64,000 nucleotides of DNA. Origin: Gynurincola endophyticus. Its GTDB lineage: Bacteria; Bacteroidota; Bacteroidia; Chitinophagales; Chitinophagaceae. The translations under genes and the position numbers were made by a program. Each line of letters starts with the position of its first letter. Within the stretch, counting starts at the first letter, position 1. Location of the stretch: assembly GCF_003991195.1 (NCBI RefSeq), contig NZ_RCWL01000003.1:1-64000 (forward strand). Direction: 5' to 3'. Below are positions 55,000 through 63,692 of the stretch, piece by piece. The notes under the pieces were generated by a model. The model did no database searches, was not told where the DNA came from, and saw only the letters and a program-made list of their open reading frames with translations.

Positions 55000-56133
55000 T
55001 TATTCAGCGAACGACAGTACTAACTTTCCGAATGGCTTTTTAGAATGTCCATAGGAATACTGCAGAAAGTCGTGGTATTGTGAAAGCGGATATGTTTTGT
55101 AAACCGGTACCGATAACTTTTCGTTTCTGTAATCATCAAAAGCGGCCTCAATATCTTCCGCCATTCCCAGGCAATTAAATATGAGTTGAATATTTTTTCT
55201 GATCAGTACTTCAAGAATACTGCTGTCAAACTTATTTACACCCTCAGGTAATTGATTTTGTATCCCACAGGTGGCATATTTTCCATTTTTCTTTAACAGC
55301 TGTGCGGCAGCATTCATATTCATATCAGAAAAAGGATCAATAACATAATCAAAGCCGCCGGCTTCTGCAATAGCACGTATCGACATAATTTTATTTATAT
55401 CTACCGAGTGATTTGAATCGCTGATAATTAACCGGTTTAATCCATAACTGAATAGCTCACTCAATCCTTCATCGTTAGAAGAAGTACCGTACAATGTAAC
55501 GTCACTTCTATTTTGTAACGCCAATAAAGCAGTGAGCGAAACGTTCGATTTAACACCGAATAAAAGGATGTTCTTAGGTTTATCATTATCAACACCCAGT
55601 TTACGCAGCATACTGTAAACCGTAAAGAAGTTTACAGAAAAACCTGCAGCTTCAGCATTCGACATAGAAGCCGGAATTTTTACCACGTTAAAGGCATTGA
55701 TTACTAACAACTCTGAAAAACTGCTGTTAGAAGGAATACCTTCCATCAGTGGAAAAGGTGCTTCCTTTTCAGGATAAGCACAGTTAGGAATTACGCGGTC
55801 GCCTACTTTCAGATGTTCTATTTTTTTACCCACCGCAACAATTTCTCCTACGAATTCAGATCCGAATACATAATGCGGAGCATCTTCTTTTTTTAAAAGA
55901 TGGCTATACAAATTCAATAAGTATATATCACGGTAATTTGATGAAACCGCTAAAATTTTCACCAGTACATTATAGTCATTTTCAGGCAAGGATGTATCCA
56001 GGTGAATATCGTCAGTTTCCAACAAGCCGATTGTAAACACGCCACATAATCCTTTCAATGTAAAATCGTGGTAACTAACGAGCTTACGATCCGGTAATTC
56101 TTTCTTTTTATTAATGAGCACCAGTTGTTTCAT
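55000..56133 (-). CDS. Zinc-independent MDR oxidoreductase, possible dehydroamino-acid reductase
   Basis: The 377-residue protein is a medium-chain dehydrogenase/reductase: GroES-like N-terminal half with NYRDIYLL and FGSEFVGEIVAVGKKI, then a Rossmann half (about 185-320, LFGVKSNVSLTALLAL). The catalytic-zinc Cys and the structural-zinc Cys cluster are absent, as in NADPH:quinone oxidoreductases. In lanthipeptide clusters MDR enzymes of the LanJ_A class (LtnJ type) reduce dehydroalanine to D-Ala; that class is usually zinc-dependent, so the match is partial. The start overlaps the LanB stop by 23 bases, so it is translated with LanB. Confidence 0.8.
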   Translation of the reverse strand: MKQLVLINKKKELPDRKLVSYHDFTLKGLCGVFTIGLLETDDIHLDTSLPENDYNVLVKILAVSSNYRDIYLLNLYSHLLKKEDAPHYVFGSEFVGEIVAVGKKIEHLKVGDRVIPNCAYPEKEAPFPLMEGIPSNSSFSELLVINAFNVVKIPASMSNAEAAGFSVNFFTVYSMLRKLGVDNDKPKNILLFGVKSNVSLTALLALQNRSDVTLYGTSSNDEGLSELFSYGLNRLIISDSNHSVDINKIMSIRAIAEAGGFDYVIDPFSDMNMNAAAQLLKKNGKYATCGIQNQLPEGVNKFDSSILEVLIRKNIQLIFNCLGMAEDIEAAFDDYRNEKLSVPVYKTYPLSQYHDFLQYSYGHSKKPFGKLVLSFAE

Positions 56134-59100
56134 GTGTATTCATTTTTCTTGCAGCAATAGATTTATACGCACAGTTCATTAAATCGTAAACAGCCATTTC
56201 GTGAAACCGGTTGTCTTTAAAAAATAATCGGTTCATCGTCATGTGTACCAGGCTTGCAGCAACTTCTTTCCAGTTATCTTTTGTAACTCCGGTATACTCT
56301 GCCACAATCCGTTTGATTGCTTGCTCACGCACTTCGGTAATGGCTTTAATTGAAGCCGACCAATCATTAAAAGGAGCATAATTACTCTGGTCTGTCAATA
56401 CCTCCACAATCTGCTTACTCATTATTCTGTACATCGAAGCCAGTTGCGATTTAAGCGCTTTATTTGTAGACTTATTGAATTCAGTACCAAAGCTATGGTC
56501 AAGGCTTCTGATAATTTCTATTTTATCGTTCTTGTTGAAACCCAATGCATCAAACATTGAATCGATCAACCGGATGCCAATTAAATAAGAAGTCTGATCA
56601 CCCGGAATGACTTTCCCCTGATACAAGTTTATCACATTCATGACGGCCAGGCTATCGTAGTGAAAAATCAGCTCAACCGGTTCTATCGTTTTTCCGCCAT
56701 AACGCTCCAGTTCCCTTCTATAAGTATCTAATTGCATATTATAAATCAACTGACTTTCAGATGCCTTATTCAGATATTTTGACAACACAGGAAACACCTC
56801 CACAAAATCAGCGGTTTTCACTCTCAGTCTGATGTGATAATGCGGATCTGAATATCTGATAAAGAACCATGCAAAAGCCGGAAGAGACTTTTGATATAAC
56901 TCCTGAACAGCAGGTTGTATATACTGGTGAATGATTTTATTAGCTGATATCTGATTACAATACAGTTTCAGGTAAATCCATTCACTACCCGGATAAAAGA
57001 ATCTTTTTTCATGGTCGCAGTGAGTTTCGGGCTGTAAGAATTGCTTGAAATCAGGTGTATACTCCTTTTTCTCCGGCACAAAGAAGTAAAAACATTGCGA
57101 AGCAAATCCGTCATTTTTTTCATCACGAATCACAACATTATCATTGGTCTCTAAAAATTCAAATATTTTCAGATACTTCATGGGTTGTATAGTATCCAGA
57201 AAGACACGTACACTAAATTCATTGGTAAAATCAAAATACAATTCGTTATCACCCTCTACCAGAACCACTTTATCATTCAGCTTCCACTTATTTTTCCATT
57301 CGGTAAATGCATGCATTGACATTCCGGTCTGCAACTGTTTAATCTCTTTTTCATAAAACTGCCAGGTAGCTTCTGATAAAATCACCTTCTCACATGCGAT
57401 ACGTGGCAAATAATTTCTATTGTTCAATTTTTCAGGCCAGAATATATTCATCGGGTTAATGATAAATTGTTTACCTACATGTACTAAAAACCTGAAGTAT
57501 GGATGCTGATCTGTATCCACATTATAAGCACTTGATAAAACCGGAATCAGAAATTTGTTTATTCTTTTTGATCGGAGTAGAACGATCCCTTCTTTTACGC
57601 ACACTTCAATATCACTTAAAAGAATATTTGACTCGTCGCTGTCATCATACAATACATTAATGCTGTATTTAAACAACCGCTCAAACTGAGTTACATTACC
57701 AGATCTGTGGCGCGTAGGCTTATGTAAAATATCTACAAATTCAAAAGCCTCTCCATCAATTAGTGTTTGATCATAGCCAACAATTTCCTGAATAAGTTTT
57801 GAGATTTCGGCAGACATGTATTGAAACCTGTTCAAAAAACCATGACAAGGTGCTGCATACCATCTTACCCGATATTGATTTTGTTCCTGTTCTCTTAAAA
57901 CCACCAGATTATAACAGGTTGTTAATAATGTTTGTAAGCGATGGGGGCGCGATTGATTGGCAATCACATATTCCAGATCAGCTCTGGTAAGATTCAAAGA
58001 GGTTGAGCCAGAACCGGCAAAAGAAAAATATCTGTCAAAAATAAGTCTGCTCAAAGGATGCTCTGCCGAACTTTTTTTTGATGCAGCTGCATTCATACCC
58101 GTATTGGTCAGGTAATTAATACCTATTTCATTATCTAAAATATTTAATAGTGGTACAGGTGCCAGATCATGCCGCTCAGAAAACAAATTTTTAAACCCTT
58201 CTAAATAAGCATTGTCATGATTAAAGTGAAACGCAGCAATCATGGAAAGAATTTCCTTCGCGTCTTCATCAATATTCATCACCCGGGTACTTGAAAAATC
58301 AGGCAGATAGTCTACTCTCAACTTTTTAGAAATGGAAACAGCGTCATCAACGTTTAGCAAAGACTGTTGAAAACCTTTTAAAAACTTAGAGAAGTTTTTG
58401 TGTAACTGATTATCGCCAGTAATATCTTTTAAGATATATAAGGATTGTAACTCTTTCTGTAATTTACCAATAGTAACTTTTTTACCCCAAAGATGGATGG
58501 TTGACTTTTCTTTAAAGGAATTAAGAAATGCCAGCAATGCAGGCATAGGATCAGGGCTCATGAGTGATGCGATCAGCTCGTGCACCAGAATATTACTCCT
58601 GGTCAACTCCATCAGGTATTCATTAATCTCTTTTTTTGAGATACCGAATGATTTGAGTTTTTCAATAATTTCCATTCTTGATTTGCCTTCACGCACCAGT
58701 TGCAATACTTCCTGCAAACCATCATCCAGCTCAACAGTAGAAAGTTCATACAAGGTTCCTGTGGCATTATTGGCATTCTCGATGTATCTGACCTTATCGT
58801 CTTTTTCCCAGATGGATGTATTCAAAAAGAACTTACCACTCATCAGTATCGCCTCATTCTTGAGTAGCTCTTCTACCAACGTATAGAGAAAAACCGAGTC
58901 GTATCTGAAAAACGGCATAATGGCCTGTGCATTTAACCGTGCCGTATTTACAGTATCATCCTGATTAATATCACTTACATTACAGCCTGCAAACAATCCG
59001 AAAGGTGTAGGCCGGCTACACATACGAACAAAATATTTATACAAAGAGTAGAATAGCCGTTGTTTTTGTTTTTGTGAAATTTCTTTTTTGGCAATTACAA

Positions 59101-59302
59101 ACTCTGAAAAAGCATCATGTAATGCACTCGATGCAATTTTTAAAGCATCGTTGTTTATTTTAACCTTAAAGAATTGAGTTAAAAACCTGATGGCTTTATC
59201 TTCGTCTTTCGTTTTAAAGAATTCATCGGTTTTGCTCAGCGAGCATAATGGAACTCTTAAAAACGTTTTAGGCAAAATTTTCAATGAATTGTACGTTTTC
59301 AT
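56111..59302 (-). CDS. lanB: Class I lanthipeptide dehydratase, full-length LanB
   Basis: The 1063-residue protein covers the complete LanB architecture. The glutamylation domain holds the signature CSRPTPFGLFAG at residues 95-106, and the C-terminal elimination/SpaB_C domain (about 765-1050) begins near WIYLKLYCN and contains FIRYSDPHYHIRLRV. LanB transfers glutamate from Glu-tRNA to Ser/Thr of the precursor core and then eliminates it to give Dha/Dhb. Both halves are fused as in NisB, unlike the split forms of thiopeptides. It overlaps the flavin enzyme gene at its start (35 bases) and the MDR gene at its end (23 bases). Confidence 0.95.
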   Translation of the reverse strand: MKTYNSLKILPKTFLRVPLCSLSKTDEFFKTKDEDKAIRFLTQFFKVKINNDALKIASSALHDAFSEFVIAKKEISQKQKQRLFYSLYKYFVRMCSRPTPFGLFAGCNVSDINQDDTVNTARLNAQAIMPFFRYDSVFLYTLVEELLKNEAILMSGKFFLNTSIWEKDDKVRYIENANNATGTLYELSTVELDDGLQEVLQLVREGKSRMEIIEKLKSFGISKKEINEYLMELTRSNILVHELIASLMSPDPMPALLAFLNSFKEKSTIHLWGKKVTIGKLQKELQSLYILKDITGDNQLHKNFSKFLKGFQQSLLNVDDAVSISKKLRVDYLPDFSSTRVMNIDEDAKEILSMIAAFHFNHDNAYLEGFKNLFSERHDLAPVPLLNILDNEIGINYLTNTGMNAAASKKSSAEHPLSRLIFDRYFSFAGSGSTSLNLTRADLEYVIANQSRPHRLQTLLTTCYNLVVLREQEQNQYRVRWYAAPCHGFLNRFQYMSAEISKLIQEIVGYDQTLIDGEAFEFVDILHKPTRHRSGNVTQFERLFKYSINVLYDDSDESNILLSDIEVCVKEGIVLLRSKRINKFLIPVLSSAYNVDTDQHPYFRFLVHVGKQFIINPMNIFWPEKLNNRNYLPRIACEKVILSEATWQFYEKEIKQLQTGMSMHAFTEWKNKWKLNDKVVLVEGDNELYFDFTNEFSVRVFLDTIQPMKYLKIFEFLETNDNVVIRDEKNDGFASQCFYFFVPEKKEYTPDFKQFLQPETHCDHEKRFFYPGSEWIYLKLYCNQISANKIIHQYIQPAVQELYQKSLPAFAWFFIRYSDPHYHIRLRVKTADFVEVFPVLSKYLNKASESQLIYNMQLDTYRRELERYGGKTIEPVELIFHYDSLAVMNVINLYQGKVIPGDQTSYLIGIRLIDSMFDALGFNKNDKIEIIRSLDHSFGTEFNKSTNKALKSQLASMYRIMSKQIVEVLTDQSNYAPFNDWSASIKAITEVREQAIKRIVAEYTGVTKDNWKEVAASLVHMTMNRLFFKDNRFHEMAVYDLMNCAYKSIAARKMNTHETTGAH

Positions 59303-60221
59303 TATTCCTTAAATTAAATTTTTCACTTAAAAGTTCTAACCCCAGTATTCTGTCTTCGGTGGAATAAGCTTTATTTAAGAAAGTAAACTCATCCACCTGA
59401 AACAGCTCCTGTAATTCAGATAATTTATCGAAGAAATAATTTGGGCAACCTATGATTTCGTTAAACGAAATGGTACCCCCATCGTTCAGTATTCCTTTTC
59501 TGATCTCAGCAGCTTTTTGAGAAGTTTCATGGCACAAACCTGCTACAGCAATAGTAACTTCGGGCAGTACACTATACTTTTCAAAAAACAAAGCTTTAAA
59601 TCGGATAATCTTTTCAGCTTCTGCTTTCAGATCTATATTTTCTATATGAAATATTGATTTGGAGAAGTTAATTCCGTACCTGAGAGCATCTTCGCCCGCA
59701 CCTCTCACACTAAGCGCCCATAACGAAGGGATGGTTCCCTTGTAAGGAGGAATAATAGTTTGGCCGTCAAAAATATAGTCTTCTTCTTTGGTCAGAAGAG
59801 AAACAGTTTCGCCCATCTTTCGTTGAAAGTATCCTTTCATTTCGTGTGGGAATTTTCTGCTTCCGGGCAGCATTTTTTTTCTTACAAACTCTGGAACACC
59901 ACCGTTTGCAAAGCCCAAATCAATTCGTCCGGGAAATAAGTTGGCGAGCAGTTTAAAGTTGAGCGCTACACGGTATGGATTGTGGTACGACATTAAAAGA
60001 CCGGCTGCACCGACTTTAATATTTTCCGTCATTCCGGCAATCACAGGCAATAGCACTTCAGGATTGTTCCAGATAGTATTATTTACATAATAATGTTCTC
60101 CCAGCCATATTCTGGAAAAACCTAACTCGTCGGCTTTACATGAATAATCTACTAAATTCTCTACCAGTTTATTCATGTTTTCTAAACCGCCTGTTGCAAA
60201 ATTTAATAAACCTATTTTCAT
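59268..60221 (-). CDS. LLM-class (luciferase-like) flavin-dependent oxidoreductase
   Basis: The 317-residue TIM-barrel protein begins MKIGLLNFATGG and contains RIWLGEHYYVNN, ENIKVGAAGLLMSYHNPYRVA and GRIDLGFANGG, the substrate/flavin-binding pattern of bacterial luciferase-like monooxygenases (MsnO8 branch). In actinobacterial lanthipeptide clusters an F420-dependent member of this superfamily (LanJ_C, LxmJ) reduces Dha to D-Ala. Bacteroidota generally lack F420, so FMN is more likely, and oxidation of the peptide is the other option. It starts 1 base after the LanC stop and overlaps LanB. Confidence 0.88.
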   Translation of the reverse strand: MKIGLLNFATGGLENMNKLVENLVDYSCKADELGFSRIWLGEHYYVNNTIWNNPEVLLPVIAGMTENIKVGAAGLLMSYHNPYRVALNFKLLANLFPGRIDLGFANGGVPEFVRKKMLPGSRKFPHEMKGYFQRKMGETVSLLTKEEDYIFDGQTIIPPYKGTIPSLWALSVRGAGEDALRYGINFSKSIFHIENIDLKAEAEKIIRFKALFFEKYSVLPEVTIAVAGLCHETSQKAAEIRKGILNDGGTISFNEIIGCPNYFFDKLSELQELFQVDEFTFLNKAYSTEDRILGLELLSEKFNLRNNENVQFIENFA

Positions 60222-60222
60222 A

Positions 60223-61377
60223 TTATACCAAGAATATATTGTTACTCCATAATGATTTTCTATCGCTGTTGATCAGATCGTTCAATACGAGTCCTATACC
60301 AATGTTTCCGTTGAGAATAGAGGAATCAAAGTAATCAGGATCCAATTCATTTAATTCCGTTATCAGCACTTCCAGCCAGAAAGATGATTTTTCTTTAAAA
60401 ATTTCAAGTTTAGAAATTTCATAAAGATGTTCGTACATATGAATAACGCCCGCTGTTCCATGACAGAAAAAAGAATTGTTTCTTTTATCGTTCATCCCGA
60501 AAGATTTATTTGAAATAACCGGTGCTATTTTTACTGCGAACTCATAAATAAAATCATCTTTTAATACTTCCACTGCTTTAAATAGCATGTAAGTAATACC
60601 AAGGTCGCCGATACACCAGGCGTATTTAGGTGTATAGTCGAAAGACCCGTCTGGCAGAATGTATCTGGGGAAAAGTGTTTTATTTTTTTCATCATCATCA
60701 GAACCGGAAGAGGTATTAATCAATGTATATATCAATGCGCGTGACACATCACGTAACTGAGTATTTTGTGGGTCAGCCTGAATTAAACGCAGCATTACGA
60801 GTAAGAAGCCGGCTTGTCCATGTACAAGACTTGTATCCAACACGCCTCTTTGATGATTAACAGTAATAGACTGAATAAACTTGTTCTCAATACAGTTATA
60901 TATATAAGGAACAAATTTCAATGCCGTTTCTGCCTGGCCACTACAGATAAAGTAATTCACAGCACCGAAAGCACCGTGCAGATAATCGAGATTTTTTTCA
61001 TTGAACATGTTCACCGTCCATTCAAAAACATATTCATCGAATTCTACAAAAGAGAATTCATCGGAAATATAAAAATCGTATTCTATCATTAGCTGACGCA
61101 ACTGCAAAAGCCCTAAGATGCCCCTGTTTAAGCCAAAGCCACTTACAACGGTAAAAGGGTCTTCAAAAGCATTGTTTAACACTTCTTCGAAAGCAGTTTC
61201 TACTTCTTTTTGCAGAACCGTGTTTTTATAAGTATGAGCAATGGTTGCCTTATACAAGAGAATACCCAATTGGCCGTCTAACAAGCCAGGATACTTATTA
61301 TTATGCAAACGCAGCCCGTTGTTCACTCTTTGTAAAATCTGCTCTAAAATATCTGTATGATTGTCTACTAGTATCAT
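60223..61377 (-). CDS. lanC: Lanthionine synthetase C, zinc ligands intact
   Basis: The 384-residue protein has an alpha-toroid pattern with LVHGQAGFLL and the three zinc ligands: Cys255 in YAWCIGDLG, and Cys305-His306 in FFCHGTAG. Spacing of 50 residues between the Cys is close to that of NisC (C284, C330, H331). It should activate core Cys thiols for addition to Dha/Dhb, closing the (methyl)lanthionine rings. It is the second of two LanC-like genes; the upstream one has lost its ligands. The gap between the two coding regions is 1 base. Confidence 0.93.
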   Translation of the reverse strand: MILVDNHTDILEQILQRVNNGLRLHNNKYPGLLDGQLGILLYKATIAHTYKNTVLQKEVETAFEEVLNNAFEDPFTVVSGFGLNRGILGLLQLRQLMIEYDFYISDEFSFVEFDEYVFEWTVNMFNEKNLDYLHGAFGAVNYFICSGQAETALKFVPYIYNCIENKFIQSITVNHQRGVLDTSLVHGQAGFLLVMLRLIQADPQNTQLRDVSRALIYTLINTSSGSDDDEKNKTLFPRYILPDGSFDYTPKYAWCIGDLGITYMLFKAVEVLKDDFIYEFAVKIAPVISNKSFGMNDKRNNSFFCHGTAGVIHMYEHLYEISKLEIFKEKSSFWLEVLITELNELDPDYFDSSILNGNIGIGLVLNDLINSDRKSLWSNNIFLV

Positions 61378-61378
61378 T

Positions 61379-62587
61379 TTACAAATAGTTTAAAAATCTT
61401 ATAAAACTGAGGTGACTTTTATTTATATAACACAATAGCAACATGCCTACTGCGGGTATCCCTGTTAGTAAAACTTTTTCACTGGGATACTTTTCTCCAA
61501 AATTGAACAACCTTGGATATTCAGGATCATTGTCTTCATCCTTATCAATTGTTACAGCGAATGCTATTGTTCTTTTAACCCAATAATTGTAGGACTCCAA
61601 CAAATAATCATGTTCATATCCCATCGAAATAACCTGTTGATAAAAAAAAGCAAAGCCGTTACTTCCATACCACACACTATAATCATTTTGTCTGAAAGTT
61701 TTTTCTGTAGCAACTTTATCAATTGATTTAAGCCGTATCAACTCAAGCACCTCTTTTTCTAATAGGCTATCGTTCCATAATTTTGCTATTCTTAGCTGTG
61801 CGAATAAAATACCGATGTCTCCATATGACCAGCAGTCGAACCATTTAGAATCATCGGTTTTATAATGTTTCAGAGATACTGGAAAAAATGAATTTGACGT
61901 TACTTCAAAATCTTTTAAACGGCTCTCCCAAATAAGTTTCTGTAGTATTTTAATAATTAAAGCACTTTTATCAGGCTGTACTCCGTGTTCGTACAAATTA
62001 ATGATACACAACAAAAGGCCTGAAAACCCGTGTGAAATACCGGTATAATTAACATTTATGATGACAGAATCCCGGTCATGCTGCAATTGATGGAGAACTG
62101 CATCTACAAACTCATTGAGAAACTGCCGGGCTTTTTCAGCACCTCTTCCGTTAGCAGTCATTCTCTCCAGAAAGTATAATGCATTCGGCACAGATCCGAA
62201 AACGGTATCATAATTCTGCTGGCTTACAAAATCCATCATACTTTTGTAAACAACTTCATCAATGTCTTCTAATAACTCATCCGAATCAATCTCATACAAT
62301 CCTTCTTTTTCTATATAATGAACAAACCAGCCCAGCTCAGCCAATTCCTGACTGGGTCGGTCACTTTCATAAATCAGTTCTACATTATTGAGCACGCTCC
62401 AAAGAACATCCTCGATCAGCTCAATGTTTTCAATCTGCTTTTCTTTATAATAGTGCATCAGAAAAAGCAGCGCCCCCAGTTTCCCTTTTTTTACGCCGAT
62501 AACAGGGAAGTACTCAATTTCACGTTCAACATACAGTCTGAACTCTTCTAACTTTAATTCAACAGCTATATTATTCATAATGATCAT
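61379..62587 (-). CDS. LanC-like protein lacking all zinc ligands
   Basis: The 402-residue protein aligns with the neighbouring LanC in helical layout and keeps the ISHGFSGLLL and YGDIGI glycine motifs. The zinc ligands are all replaced: Ser254 where LanC has Cys255 (CWSYGDIG against AWCIGDLG), Trp306-Tyr307 where it has Cys305-His306 (VWYGSNG against FCHGTAG). A nearby Cys252 does not occupy the ligand position. It therefore cannot use the known mechanism. It may bind the leader, chaperone the hydrophobic core or form a complex with the active LanC. The start could be 62587 or the ATG at 62578. Confidence 0.88.
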   Translation of the reverse strand: MIIMNNIAVELKLEEFRLYVEREIEYFPVIGVKKGKLGALLFLMHYYKEKQIENIELIEDVLWSVLNNVELIYESDRPSQELAELGWFVHYIEKEGLYEIDSDELLEDIDEVVYKSMMDFVSQQNYDTVFGSVPNALYFLERMTANGRGAEKARQFLNEFVDAVLHQLQHDRDSVIINVNYTGISHGFSGLLLCIINLYEHGVQPDKSALIIKILQKLIWESRLKDFEVTSNSFFPVSLKHYKTDDSKWFDCWSYGDIGILFAQLRIAKLWNDSLLEKEVLELIRLKSIDKVATEKTFRQNDYSVWYGSNGFAFFYQQVISMGYEHDYLLESYNYWVKRTIAFAVTIDKDEDNDPEYPRLFNFGEKYPSEKVLLTGIPAVGMLLLCYINKSHLSFIRFLNYL

Positions 62588-62596
62588 GAAAAGAGA

Positions 62597-62618
62597 AAAT
62601 GGAGGGTACTATCCATTT
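62597..62618 (-). terminator. Attenuator-like hairpin between precursors and enzymes
   Basis: AAATGGA/TCCATTT arms (7 bp, 8-base loop) are followed on the minus strand by TTCTCTTTTC, just before the start of the LanC-like gene. It could partly stop transcription and so keep the precursors in excess over the enzymes. Confidence 0.5.
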
Positions 62619-62667
62619 GGCTCTTATTGAATATTTATAAATAAATGTCAGAATAAACGATTAATGA

Positions 62668-62916
62668 TTACCCAACAATAGTTCCGCAGCAATCAATTGG
62701 TGGTTGATCAGGCTGAGGAGATGTAAGATCTTTAGTAATTGAAATCAAACTATGTATAATAGAAACTACTGAAGCAATAGTAGCAGCTGTACAGGTAACT
62801 GTAGGAAAGCTTTCGTTAGTAGCAGCTGCCAAACCACCTTTCAATACAGACATATCTTCGTTGTTTAGTCTGGAGATAGTTTCTTTGTTTAAAGAAAGTT
62901 TTTTATTCTTTTTCAT
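62668..62916 (-). CDS. Lanthipeptide precursor 1
   Basis: The 82-residue peptide has a 28-residue leader (MKKNKKLSLNKETISRL, NNEDMSVLKGG) and a 54-residue core. Three Cys lie in the core (14, 48, 49, counted after GG). Ser at 21, 24, 28 and 31 have 3-4-3 spacing on a hydrophobic segment, and a C-terminal QPPIDCCGTIVG ends it. It is the only copy without a QK end. LanB/LanC/C39 genes follow, so modification, cleavage after GG and export are expected. Confidence 0.93.
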   Translation of the reverse strand: MKKNKKLSLNKETISRLNNEDMSVLKGGLAAATNESFPTVTCTAATIASVVSIIHSLISITKDLTSPQPDQPPIDCCGTIVG

Positions 62917-62946
62917 ATAGCGGTGTTTTTATTTAAAGAGTGAAAG

Positions 62947-62988
62947 AGGAAGAGAAGTTTTGGAAAGGAAAGGCGTTCTTCTCTTCCT
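62947..62988 (-). repeat. Spacer hairpin before precursor 1
   Basis: Perfect 11-bp arms (AGGAAGAGAAG and complement) with a 20-base loop occupy the gap between precursors 1 and 2. Counterparts lie in the other precursor gaps, so the hairpin is part of the duplicated unit. It may stabilise 3' ends or attenuate. Confidence 0.6.
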
Positions 62989-63006
62989 ATGATTATTACA
63001 ATCTGA

Positions 63007-63261
63007 TTATTTTTGAATAATGATTGTTCCGCAACAATCAATCGGTGGCTGCGGCTCCGGAGACGGAAGTGTTTCTTTAATTATAGAAATCACGCTTTCT
63101 ATAATAGAAACAATCGAAGCAATTGTTCCGCCGGTACAGGTAATTGTCGGGAAGCTGGCGTTTGTAGCAGCAGCCTGACCACCCTTCAAAACAGACATAT
63201 CTTCGTTGTTTAACTGATCAATCTTTTCTTTATTTAAAGAAAGTTTTTTGATTTTTTTCAT
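63007..63261 (-). CDS. Lanthipeptide precursor 2
   Basis: The 84-residue peptide has the 28-residue leader MKKIKKLSLNKEKIDQL / NNEDMSVLKGG and a 56-residue core. It is close to precursor 1 in the first core half (ATNASFPTITCTGGTIAS), with the same Cys set, Ser 21/24/28/31 and PPIDCCGTIIIQK at the end. Residue 1 of the core is Gln instead of Leu. The leader differs at three positions from copies 3 and 4. Confidence 0.93.
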   Translation of the reverse strand: MKKIKKLSLNKEKIDQLNNEDMSVLKGGQAAATNASFPTITCTGGTIASIVSIIESVISIIKETLPSPEPQPPIDCCGTIIIQK

Positions 63262-63290
63262 TGTTTAATATTTATACAATAAAAGAATAA

Positions 63291-63323
63291 GAGAAGAGAA
63301 TTAAATAGTGGTATTCTCTTCTC
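63291..63323 (-). repeat. Spacer hairpin before precursor 2
   Basis: GAGAAGAGAAT at 63291-63301 pairs with 63313-63323 (11-base loop), the counterpart of the hairpin at 62947-62988. Confidence 0.6.
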
Positions 63324-63340
63324 CGTAATATTTACCGTAA

Positions 63341-63610
63341 TTACTTTTGAATAATCACAGTTCCACAACAATCGATTGGAGGTTGAGGACTAGGTGAAGG
63401 AGTCAAAGTATCTTTGATAATAGAAATAAGACTTGCTACAATTGAAACAACAGAAGCAACAGTACCACCTGTACAAGCAACCTGTGCATCTAACTGAGCT
63501 TGCTTACCAGTGGTAGCAGCTGCAAGTCCACCTTTCAAAGTAGACATATCTTCGTTATTCAGCTTAGAGATCGTTTCTTTGTTTAAAGAAAGTTTTTTTA
63601 CTTTTTTCAT
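63341..63610 (-). CDS. Lanthipeptide precursor 3
   Basis: The 89-residue peptide has a leader identical to precursor 4 (MKKVKKLSLNKETISKL, NNEDMSTLKGG) and a 61-residue core. A five-residue-longer N-terminal part (TTGKQAQLDAQVACTGG) replaces the ESFPTVTC type of copies 1-2. Cys lie at core 18, 53 and 54; Ser at 25, 28, 32 and 35 keep the 3-4-3 spacing; a TPSPSPQPP hinge precedes IDCCGTVIIQK. The core has 13 Ser/Thr. Confidence 0.93.
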   Translation of the reverse strand: MKKVKKLSLNKETISKLNNEDMSTLKGGLAAATTGKQAQLDAQVACTGGTVASVVSIVASLISIIKDTLTPSPSPQPPIDCCGTVIIQK

Positions 63611-63640
63611 CAGTTGTATTTAAACTAATTAAAGAATCGG

Positions 63641-63674
63641 GGAAGAGCATTCAATAGGGTGATAATTTTCTTCC
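63641..63674 (-). repeat. Spacer hairpin before precursor 3
   Basis: GGAAGAGCATT pairs imperfectly (9 of 11) with AATTTTCTTCC across 12 bases, in the same position as the other two precursor-spacer hairpins. Confidence 0.5.
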
Positions 63675-63692
63675 ACTGAATTTTAGCTATAA

